A stretch of DNA of 60,344 bases from Branchiostoma floridae (lineage: Eukaryota > Chordata > Leptocardii > Amphioxiformes > Branchiostomatidae): positions 2,844,113 through 2,904,456 of the forward strand of contig NC_049995.1 of the NCBI RefSeq assembly GCF_000003815.2, given 5' to 3'. The notes under the pieces are model-generated. The model had not been told where the DNA came from, searched no databases, and saw only the letters and a list, made by a program, of their open reading frames with translations. This document shows positions 40,101 to 52,100 of the stretch, piece by piece; position 1 is the stretch's first letter, and each line of letters starts with the position of its first letter. Both the position numbers and the translations under genes were made by a program.

Positions 40101-43100
40101 AAGACAGGAAGCTTATTCATCAATTCTGTTGACTGACGAATAATGTATTTCTATCCAGCTCTGGTGTTGTGTCGGTGGTTCTGCGGATTTCCTTGTCTTA
40201 CGCAGCTTCCACGTCCTTCGTCACCACTATCAAGACTGCTGTGTCCTCCGGAAAAATAGCTGCTGTGTCTGTCAACCCTGCCTCGCTACAGCTGGCAGTA
40301 GACAGTAAGTGTTTGAGTCTATGAATTACTTCCAGAGTCTGGTATAGCACAATTAAAAATCTTATGTTTTAGCATGTATTAGGAATGAAGAATCGATTAT
40401 CATAACATTAAAATCAAAATGTTCAAATGATGAAAATCTTGCCAGCAGGTAAGAACATTCAGGCTGTTAATAACGAAGTCTTTTTTTTGTGATGAACTCA
40501 AACAAATTACCACTTACAATCAACAAATTGGAAAGAAAAAGCAGGTATCGGTTAAATGCGGAAATAAAAATTTGATTTGATAGATACATTGATGAATTCA
40601 AAATTCAATCAACTGTTTTATTGAAATGACATATAAAATTGTAATAGAAAATAGTAATAGAAAAATATAAATATAGCATTATTTTCTGACATAATATTGC
40701 ATGTCCTTCACAGAGCGTGTTGTGCAGCAGGCAACCTTCAAACTGACGCAGCCCTGGTCGGCCAATCTGCTGGTGGTCACTTCAACAGAGTTTATTACAC
40801 TCAAGAAGACTGTGGAAACCCAGGTACAACCCCTGCTAGTATAGCAAATTGTTCCCAAGTAATTCCTTTTTACTATAGTGTGTTTTTTACTTTTATGTAT
40901 GGCCTTACTGTGGTTTTACTTTCCTTTTTACATGTTAAACACATTCAATTTGTTTTATTCTCACAGTTCTTCCAAACCTTTGTAAACATCAACGGCTTCC
41001 AGTCAGTGACTGTCAAAGAATTCCAGGAATCGTATGTAGACTTTATTACACACCATTTTACATTTCAAATATCGTATTTTTTTAAGTTATAAAAAGCTGT
41101 GCTGAATGGAGGAATCTGAACTAAATGACTTTTTGTCCCAGACTGCACAAAAACAGTAGGCAATCGTAGCTAGATTTTGATGACAGCTAACATATATAGT
41201 CATGTTTTTGCTTAATGATGAAACGTGTGTCATGTTCTTGCTGCTATTTTCTTCAGGAGCGGAACTGTTACTGTTATCTTCTACATCATTGTGGCGGAGT
41301 TTGCCACCACCACTGTATCAACAACGTTCACCACAGCTGTGCAGTATGGAACTGTTGGAACCCTGACAGTGGTCACAACCTCAGCTGCTGTCACTGTCCC
41401 AGGTGCTGAATATTTTGTTGTTGTTGTTATGCCTTCATTTAACATTGAAAACCTCGGTTATGTTATGTAATGTCTGGAACTGTGGGAACCCTGACATTGG
41501 TCACAACCTCAGCTGCTGTCATTGTTCCAGGTGCTGAATATTTCGCTGTTATTGTGACTTCATCTATCATTGAAAAACTCTGGTAATGTAATTTCTGGTA
41601 CAGTTGGAAGTTGGAACCCTTGCAGTGGTCATATCCTTAGCTACTGTTACTGTCCCAGGTGCTAGATATGCTGCTGGTGTTGTGCCTTCTTTTATCATTG
41701 AAAAATGTCTGGTAATGTTATGGTAATTTTGTGGTCTGAAAATTTAAGTTGCTTTTTACGATGTACATAAGCTTCTCTAATGTTTTCTTATGTAAAAGTT
41801 GAAAAGTTTGTCATCCGTTACTTATATCATTTATGGAAAATTAAGTGTGGTGTCATACAAGCTACTGTTGAGCGGGCATCGCAGGCATTTTTTTTGCATG
41901 ACACAATAGAAATTCAGTCAGTCATGATCAGTCAATCATTCATTTATTCAACCAATGGCACTGTAATAGTATATTGCAAGCAATTGATGTCACTACTACT
42001 TTTTTAAAGTCAGAAATGGTCAATATACAGAATTTTCTCATTTCTAAGTGCATTTGTCACATGGTAGCTTTACCCAAGGTTGATAAAAGAATGAAACGGA
42101 TTTGTATTAATATCTAGATGAACATGTTGTACATTGTCATATGTGTTTTTCTGTATTGTATAATCCATACAGTGGAACGAACCATCTACAGCAACCTTGT
42201 GGTGTCAAATCCATATGACTGTAACTTGTTGGACAAGAAAAATTCCAAGTACACCAGATATGTCAACCAGTTTACAGCAAATGTAAGTCACCTGGAAAAA
42301 ATACATGTTCCTTTGATAATCATTTGTATCATAATTGTAAATGTCTGGGGTCTTAGCTGTTTAAAGAGTACTACACTTACTTAGATATCATACTTAGTAT
42401 TGATTGGATTAAGTACAACAATGTTATTACTGAGTGGAACTAAGGATGGACACTGTACAGTTGTACAAACTGCCAACCTACATATGAATATGATTAACTC
42501 TACCAGTATTTGTTTTGTTTGATCCAAACATCAAACCCTAGGCATTTAAGCCCTCCAACTGTTGTCTCTCCGTCCTTACCTTAGGCACCCCAGGCCCTCC
42601 CGCTCATCCCAGGGTTCAAGAGTTTTGAGTTGCTCTGGCTGGGAACATGGTAAGATGCATCAAGTCTTTTCCGAGTTGATCAAAGAAATCTGTCAGAATA
42701 TGTACTTGTCAGTACAAACTGGGTTTGCAACTAGTGGTTTTAAATCACCAGGTATGCAATTCACTCAATACAAGGACATATTTGGGCTAGTGTCTCACCC
42801 TTTTCTCGAATGTCCAATATCTTCAGGAGAGATGGCGGCATTCTAGTTAACATGAAGCTGAACGTGAGTGAGGCCACGACGAAAGACGGCGTCCAGCAAT
42901 GGATGAAAACCATTTCTGAAGGAGGAGACTTCGGCGACCTGAAGCTTAAGTCTACTGGATACGGAGCAGCAACATCAGATGCAGAACTTCCACAACCAGC
43001 CCAGGCTGACTTCGAGCTTTTGAATCTCACTCTATCAGCAGCATCGCCGAAACAGGTCTACCCAGCTGGTGTCATCAAAACGAAGTTCGACTTCTTCATA

Positions 43101-46100
43101 AAAAATTTGGGTAATCTAGATGTTGCAGTGACAACGAATGCCTTTGCCACGTTTAAGGCATATTTCACGAATAACGCGGAATTGGAGTCTGCTACAGTGA
43201 AGTCCAATGCTACAGATGTCACCGTTCCTATAAGCTCAGAGGCGTTGCTGCACGTGGGACTCAATGCAAAGGGAGCAGAACAAGTAGGTTGTTTCGCATC
43301 TATATCTTGCCAACTTGTATCATGTAATGATGTAACCTAATAGTATGTAACAAAGAAAATTCAGAGACAATGATGGGATTACATATTTGTATGTATATGA
43401 TTGAATTGCAAAATAAATATACAAAAGGTTTTTAATGTTATGTTTTATCATGAAAGCTTTTAGATGCAAGACTGCAACATGGCTCATACATTTTGGGTCC
43501 GAATGCACTTTTCGAGAAGAGATTATACAAATGAAATGCAAAACATCTAATTCATATCTGTTAGATTTGATTAGATTACATTAGATGTTAGATCCTAGCA
43601 ATAGTGCATAATCAGTTGAACTTCTATACAGATTGACATACATTGTACCTGTTACAATTGTTGCCCAATAAAAAATATTGTTGCCCAATAAAATTATTCT
43701 TATCTCAATCAATCCCCACTACAGGTAGGAATAATAAATGTGGTGGCACCACTTCAAGTCCCTGAGTCAAACTGTGGTGACTTCACCCATGTGTGCATCA
43801 ATACTGTCGTAGCAGACGTGCCTGCCTTCTTTGACTACCAGCCGTGTAACAACGACGCGTGTTACGAGCTAAAGGCTGTAGGAGCAGGCGGTGGGCTGGA
43901 GAAGAACTGTCCACGATGTGAGTAATGTTAAATTTGGCATGATGATAAGGCTGTCGATTAGAATATATATCAAACTTGAAAGCTTGTACTCAACATACAA
44001 AACTGCTGTGCTACGTCTCAAGACCTTATTCAAATTAATGCAAAGAAGCAAACCCAAATTGTGCCATTTTTCTAGCCCAGAGTCCAGCCTTGTTAGCTTT
44101 GGTTGCTACCCTGTTGCTACCTGGTAGGGTATACATATATAGCAACATTCGGGTACGGACCAAAGCTTATAACAAGGCTGGACTCCAGGCTACCATTTTC
44201 CTGTAAGGTAAATGTATTTTTAAAGAATCATTCGTCAGAGTACAACAATTATTTTCAATATTCTGTGCCAACATTACAATTATGCTTTACAATAGTTACA
44301 AATGTATTTTCTTACATTTGCATTACTTTTTTGCAAATGGAAAATAACAATTGACAAGTTTTGGATTTGGTTTGTCACTTTGCAGTGACAGGAATATGCA
44401 GCCCTGCATGCCACGCCGATGCCACCTGCCACCGTGAATCCGGTACACCGACATGTGAATGTGATCACGGCTTTAGAGGGAACGGACAAACATGTGCAGG
44501 TAACAACCTATACAGATGGCTCATTGTTAAGATACATGTACTAATAACACAGTCATGAATGAACACTGTATTTGTTGGTTGAGAAATTTCACATATTTTC
44601 TTTACAGTGAATCTGAAGATACGTCCTTTCATTGTCCTATGCAGAACCTCACCAGCAGCCTACATCTTGAGAAGGTTCTGCTAAACCATGCTGAAGACCA
44701 GAAAATTTAGTAATACTTAAAGAAAACCTCAAGTCGATTCTCTTAATGGCTGATAGCTGATCATGCATAAGCTGTGTGCAATAATGTCTTCCATCCGAAA
44801 GTGTTATTGTTATCTTTAATCATTGAATGTTTCCTTTTCATTGCAGATATCGATGAATGCAGCACTAATCCATGTGATACAGCCGGGAACCAAGTTTGCA
44901 AAAACCTGGAGGGAAGTTTTGAGTGTACCTGTAAACCCGGGTATCAACTCAACCATGGGTCATGTGTGGGTAAGTCATTACATTGTCCAGTCAAGGAAGA
45001 TCATGAAGTAAGGACTCAAAGTTTAACTCATTCTTTTACAATCAGCACTTGGAGTCTCATAATCATCAGTGGATGCAATTTGTTTGTTTGTTTGTTTATT
45101 GGGGATGCAACAGTACATGGCAAGTGGCATGCCAAGCAACGGCAGGGCTGGTAGCGGCTGCCACTACAAACAACAGTCATGATACAAATAATCCTACAGC
45201 GAAAATGTAGGAAAGTTAGTTGCATGAAGAAACTGTTTTTTCTTGATGAGTTAATATGTAAGTTTGTCGTGAGGCTGATTTCAACATTGTCTTTAGTTTT
45301 AAGGACAAGTTTTTGTAGCTCATTGTCTGACCAATACAAGAGTAAGAAGAAAAGAGCAAGTAACCAAAGTGGGACCAGTCACGAACCATGTCACATAGTG
45401 TGATTTGGTCATGATGGATAGATCATAAACTACAAACTTTAAGAAAACTATACCTCTTTAGATCTTGGCATTGCCTTGGATAAAGTTAAAGTTGCCCGTA
45501 CATCTGAGCAGATGTGTAGGGGTGGCGCCAATCACCATTTCTGTAGCCCTTGGGCCACACATTTGTGCAAGTCACTACAGCAGGGGGCTGGTCCACTGGT
45601 AGTGATGCTGAGTGCTAAGCCGAGGAAACAGCATGTACCAATTTTGTACAGTCTTTGGTATGACACGGCCGGTGTGACAGCGATCTCGCCAACCCCCCAC
45701 CACCTCCCCATAACTCCATTCATAGTATCAATATTAACGTAATTACATGGTGATACGATAGTTGAACTTGTTTCAGACAAGGAGGGTTGGGTCCCTTGTA
45801 TTCCCATTATTGCATATACCTGAGTCTTGACATAAGATGTATTTCATTGTATTCACCTGTCCTCAAGCAACCTATATATCTCAAATATGAAGTCTCTACC
45901 ATGAAGTGACCACAAAAGAACTATGTAATGTCTTTATTAATTGTGCAAATATTAGGTATTAATTAGAATAACGCACATTTTGGTATATGCACCTGGCCAA
46001 GGGATATCTTCACCTCCAACATGACTGTTTTCTCTAGTATTTAGGAACTGATGCATTTACCCGTGTTTCTTAAGACTGGTACTTTACCAGTGTTTGTGTA

Positions 46101-49100
46101 GCATTTAGCAACAGCTATATCAACTTGCGCGTAGATAGTGTTTATAATGAGAAACTATTATTCACGTGTGTTTTTGTTAGTGCTTTGGAAATGTTTCCAG
46201 CACAAGAAAGAAAACACTGTGACAAATTGAAAACATATAGCTGACGTATTCCGTACCATAGACGGTGTTGATTTATACGTTCGCAGTTGCACTGTTTTTA
46301 TGCCACCTCAGCTGCAAAAATTGTCTTTTCATTTCAATGTCATGTTTCAATGTCTTTTCATTTCAATGTCATGTTTGCACCGAACAATATAGTATCGACT
46401 TTCGAGGTATGACATCTTACGGAACGGTAATAAGGTGCCATATAGGTACCAGGTAACACACCATATACGTTACTCCCCAGGTGCAGTATAGTACCAGGTA
46501 GCGCACCTGTAATATGTAGTAACCAGCTGCTCTTGGGGGGGGGGGCGGAAACGCTAAAGGGGGGCGAAAACGCTAGCAATCTAGGGGGGGGGGCGAGATC
46601 GCTGGGGGGGGGGGCGAGATCGCTGTCACACCGGGATCAAAGTGACGACCTACCGAATGCAAGGCGAACACTCTACCCACTCGGCCATCGCCTTGGATAG
46701 ACTAAGAAAATCAAACCTATCAAGAACTTGACAGTGACCTGGATACATGAAGTCTGCCAGAAAAATCAAAACTGTCCAGGACTTAACAGTGTTTTCTGTC
46801 ATTGTTTAGCTACCTCCAAGTTCCGCTCCACCATGAGCTTTACATCCCTGACGTACAGCTCTGACCTGGCCAACCCAACATCAGCACTCTACATCCAAAC
46901 TCAGCGTACTGTGGTCATCACGGTAAGTATGATGGATGATTTTCCTTTCTTTCAATTGAGATTGTGTAGACATACGGTGGCGATTAGAGCCTTGTCGGTG
47001 GTTGGTTCTGTCACAGCCTGCTTGAAAATCTGTAAGGCATGAAAATCGTTCAAAGAATTATTGTCTTGTTCAAATGAATAAATAAACATCAACAAGCAAC
47101 AATAGTTAATACACGAATTGTTTCCTTCAACAGATCACAAAGGTCTTCAAGCTCAGCACTGTCAGGTCCTCCTTTGTCGGAGTGACAGTTCTGGGGTTCA
47201 GCCCGGGGAGTATTAAGGCTGACGTATCGCTTGACGTGGCCAGTGACGCAAACCTGACCCCTAGTGACATGTCGGGGGCCTTCAAGAACGGATCTGCAGC
47301 TCTGAACGACACGTCATTAGGATTGGACACGTCATCAACAATTACTGGTTAGCTCTTGCCCTATGCTTTATTGTAATACGTTTGTGATGCTGTTCAGGGT
47401 ACAGATATAATTTTTCGTTGTTGTTTGATCCTTATCGTACCTATAGTGGTGCTTGACGTAGCACGATGCTATTGCTGTTTTGTTTTTTGTAGCAAAATTT
47501 GGGGAGTTCTTGCCCATTTTATATTCTGAACTTGTGTTGACTACTGAGCTTTGAAAGCCTGTTATATTGTATAGTTACATTTTGCAGTAGTTACTTATTG
47601 TCATTCTTTTGATCTAAATTGATTGTTTTTTTCTGCTGTCAATTGTTTTAAGAGTAGATAATGTCATTTGACTTTCTTAACTAATGTCTGGATCCAATTT
47701 TTTCCCTTTCTAGATTACAATGAGTGTGCTAATGAGACAGACAACGACTGTTCTCCGTATGCAAATTGCAACAACACGGTTGGAGGTTTCAACTGTAGCT
47801 GCCGTGATGGCTTCCTGGACAACTCTACTGACAGCACCCGTCCTGGGAGAAGCTGTGTGAACATTTGTAAGCGTGCAGGACCTTTTTACCCAATAGAATA
47901 TGCTGCAATTTATTATCTGCCAAATTTTTTAGGCACCTGTATTGTTACCCCCTTGAAATTGGGGTATTATAGTGCCTACTGTTTGCATCGGAGACGTCTT
48001 TCTTCGTGGTAGCTAGAGAATGCCTGGATGGATTATTTTGGTATTTTTGTCAAGACCTTAAAATCCTCAGATTATAGGCCCTTTGCTTTGGCGCTACATC
48101 AGAGGCTCAGAGCTACCAGTTTTGATATCTCGTGTTCTGGACAAGCTACATAAATGTGCCATTGTTGGGCCAACTAAGCTATTCTGATTGTTGATGTGGG
48201 GACAGTCTGAATTCTCTTCTGTTTTGTTTTGTTTTGTTTTGTCCAAACAGCAAGGCCATCATCTGCACCACCCACAACAGCATTTCCAGGTCAGTCAAAC
48301 CTTGTCAAAACTAATGCAACATTACAGAATATTTCATAATTGTCTTGGACATTTTTAGTACATTAAACAAGACCTCCTATGTAGCTTGGAGGAAAACTCA
48401 ATCCCTGGCCTAATTCTGTTTCGTTCCAATCGTGCTGAACACACAGTGCCCCCAACAGCAAGTTTGAGAGCACCTAAATTGTCTTGTACATTTCAGGAAA
48501 ACTTTAATCCCCAGTTTAATTCTGTTTTCTGCCTATTGTGCTGAACATGCAGTGCCCCCGACGGCAAGTATGAGACCACCCACTGCCACTGTCCCACCTA
48601 CTGCAGCCCCAACTGCAAACGTGTCAGCACCTGCATCACTACTCCGTGGACCCTCCACTGGTGTACCCACTATACGGCCAACAGCAACAGGTTGGTTCGT
48701 AGCAATGGACTTTTGAGGACCGTAATACCTTAAGGTGTAGAGTAAGGAAAACACTTAGTGAGTACAAAGAAAGACTATAGACCTTTGTTAAAGCTTTGTG
48801 TCATTTTTCATTATACTCATTGGTGTAGATTGTAGCTCTCAGCAGTCCATATCATTGATAGAATAGTCACTCGTTTACACTTGTCACCATTGTTATCTAT
48901 ACCAAAGTATTTTATTTTATACATGTTTATTATACTTTCTGTATGTTTCATGTTGCAATTAGCCCTCGGGCAAGAACTTGCAAATAAACTTCTTATTAAT
49001 TATATTTTGCTGAAGAGAATGTCTCACACTTTGTAGTACAATGTTAAACTTTCTTCCAATACAAATTTTTACATGGATCAGTTTATACCTTTGTGTTGAA

Positions 49101-52100
49101 AGAAAGTTTAGCATTGCACTTTGATTACTACCAACACAGATGAGCTTCCATGATAATGTCTTACACTGTTTATTGCCGGCCACTACAGTACCTCCATTGC
49201 TGTCTGTAAGCCCGGGTATTAAACCTACTGTGGCACCGACTGCGGCACTTTCTGCACCACCAACTGCGGCACTTTCTGCACCACCAACTGTGGCACCAAC
49301 TGCCAGTTTGGGAGTTGCACCAACGGCAGCAAGTCCAGGGGCAGGGCAGACAACTGCACCTGGAGTGCAACCAACTGCAAGTGTGCAACCAACCGTTCCT
49401 GTAGTACAACCAACTGCAAGTGTGCAACCTACCGCTCCAGTACAGCCAACTGCAAGTGTGCAACCAACTGCACCAGTAGTGCAACCAACTGCAAGTGTGC
49501 AACCAACTGCACCAGTAGTACAACCAACTCCAAGTATACAACCAACTGCACCAGTAGTACAACCAACTGCAAGTGGGCAACCAACTGCTCCAGTAGTACA
49601 ACCAACAGGAAGCGTGCAACCAACTGCTCCAGTAGTACAACCAACTGCAAGTCCTGGAGCTGGAGCACAACAGACAACAGCCCCAGTGCTACAGCCATCA
49701 CCTAGTGCAGGCGCACCAGACGCATCTCAGACTACTGCAGCAGCTGCTGCACAACCATCAGCAACTGCAGGGCAGCAGGCAACTGCAGGTACCTCTGCAC
49801 CATCGGTAGCACCCACATCCCCAGGTAATATAGGTTTTAGAAATGAAGATTTGACCTTTACCTTGGTTTTTGAAGAGAAAAAGGAAAATGAATTTTGCAT
49901 GTTGAATCGCCTTTCCACCACCCCCTTGAAGATCGTTGATGCACCATGAATCCGGAATCGAGGCATAGGAAATGTTTCTCAACAGCTCTGGATAAGAAAG
50001 CTTGATAACAATCGTTGACAGGTCATCTAGGCTATGATAATGAATATTTACTTGTGGTATTGATCAACTAATATAAACTTATGATCATGGAAAAGAACAT
50101 AAATCTTTGTGTATCTAACATCTTTGTGTATCTAACATCTTTGTTTATCTAACATCTTTGTGTACTTAATATCTTTGTGTACTTAACATCTTTGTGTACT
50201 TAACATCTTTGTGTATCTAATGTTTTTGTGTATCTAACTTGGCTGGGTGGAATGGGTGTTTATGTTCAGAACTAACAGGAAGTGTGCAACCAACGGTACC
50301 AGGGGTACAACTTACACCAAGTGTGCAACCAACAACTACGGGGGTACAACTAACACCAAGTGTGCAACCACCAACTACAGGTGTTAAGCTAACACCAAGT
50401 GTGCAACCAACAACAACGGGAGTACAACTTACACCAAGTGTGCAACCAACAACTATGGGTGTACAACTAACACCAAGTGTGCAACCAACGGTACCAGGGG
50501 TACAACTAACACCAAGTGTGCAGCCAACAACTACGGGGGTACAACTAACACCAAGTGTGCAACCAACAACGGGGGTACAACTTACACCAAGTGTGCAACC
50601 AACAACAACGGGGGTAGAGCTAACACCAAGTGTGCAACCAACAACGGGGGTACAACTTACACCAAGTGTGCAACCAACAACAACGGGGGCACAACTAACT
50701 CCAAGTGTGCAACCAACAACTGGTGTACTGCTAACACCAAGTGCGCAACCAACAATGACAGGGGTAGAACTAACACCAAGTGTGCAACCAACAACAACAG
50801 GTGTACAACTAACACCAAGTGTGCAACCAACAGCAAAGGGTTCAGAACTAGCACCAAGTGTGCAACCAACAACGACGGGTTCAGAACTAACACCAAGTGT
50901 GCAACCAACAACAACGGGGATACAACTAACACCAAGTGTGCAACCAACAACAATGGGGGTACAACTAACACCAAGTGGGCAACCAACAACAATGGGTTCA
51001 GAATTACCACCAAGTGTGCAACCAACAGCAACGGATTCAGAACTAACACCAAGTGTGCAACCAACAACGACGGATTCAGAACTAACACCAAGTGTGCAAC
51101 CTACAACTACAGGTGTACAACTAACACCAAGTGTACAACCTACAGCAATGGATACACAACTAACAGCTAGTGTAGAGCCAACAGCAGCGTCGGTAGCACC
51201 CATGTCTGCAGGTACAGGGATAAGAAATCATAGATCTTTGCTAACTTTTATTTTACTGTGGAGAATAAATCTAGTTGTGGGAAATAAATCTAGTTGTGGG
51301 AAAAAGAACAAATGATTGTGATAAGGAAGTTTTACTCTACGTCTACGAAGGTAAGACATCCTAGACAGACAACATGTTAGCAAAACAGTTACTCAAACAA
51401 CTGAATCCATCAGGCTGGTTGCCAATGAGTAATCTAAAAGCTGTACTATCTTATACGTCAACCATCTCTGAGGCATTTCTTATAATCTATACAGTATACA
51501 CATTCCTGATTTTTTGTTGTGTTGTCCTAACTTCAAATTCTAATTTTTGATAACTTGATAACAATTACTAACAGGTACTTTTTGTTACTAAATATTAACT
51601 CGCCATAAACCTACTAATACAGAGTCATAGGAATATGTACAATTCTGTGTGTATCTAACATCTAATGGCTGGTGTTGAATGAAATGTACAATTGTACATG
51701 TTTAGAACTAACGCCAAGTGTGCAACCAACAACAACGGGGGTGCAACTAACACCAAGTGGGCAACCAACAACTACGGGGGTACAACTAACACCGAGTGTC
51801 CAGCCTACAGCAACGGATGCACAACTAACACCAACTGTCCAACGTACAACAACGTATTCACAACTAACACTAAGTGTACAACCAACAGCAACGGATGCAC
51901 AACTAACACCAAGTGTCCAACCTACAGCAGCAACGGATGCACAACTAACACCAAGTGTGCAACCTACAGCAGCAACGGATGCACAACTAACACCGAGTGT
52001 ACAACCTACAGCAACGGATGCACAACTAACACCAAGTGTGCAACCTACAACAGCAACGGATGCACAACTAACACCAAGTGTGGATCCAACTGCAACGGAC

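Larger units (their letters stand above)
44970..46809. other. Longest intron (1.84 kb), filled with retroposon debris
   Basis: 45080-45190 reads on the minus strand as the 3' tail of a retroposon ending in AAAC repeats. About 45460-45740 resembles a minus-strand SINE body (TACAGTCTTTGGTATGACAC). 46530-46622 is a G-run array, and 46623-46695 on the minus strand resembles a tRNA-like SINE head. The part in between (45800-46530) has TTTCAATGTCATG repeats near 46330-46370. No exon was found. Confidence 0.55.

Noticed and set aside
50217-51203. Minus-strand open frame of 328 codons (and 51662-52480, 272 codons; 49170-49670, 166 codons)
   Set aside because: They are antisense shadows of the mucin repeats. 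The repeat unit happens to lack stops on the other strand. The plus-strand reading has matching splice phases on both sides and a mucin-like composition.
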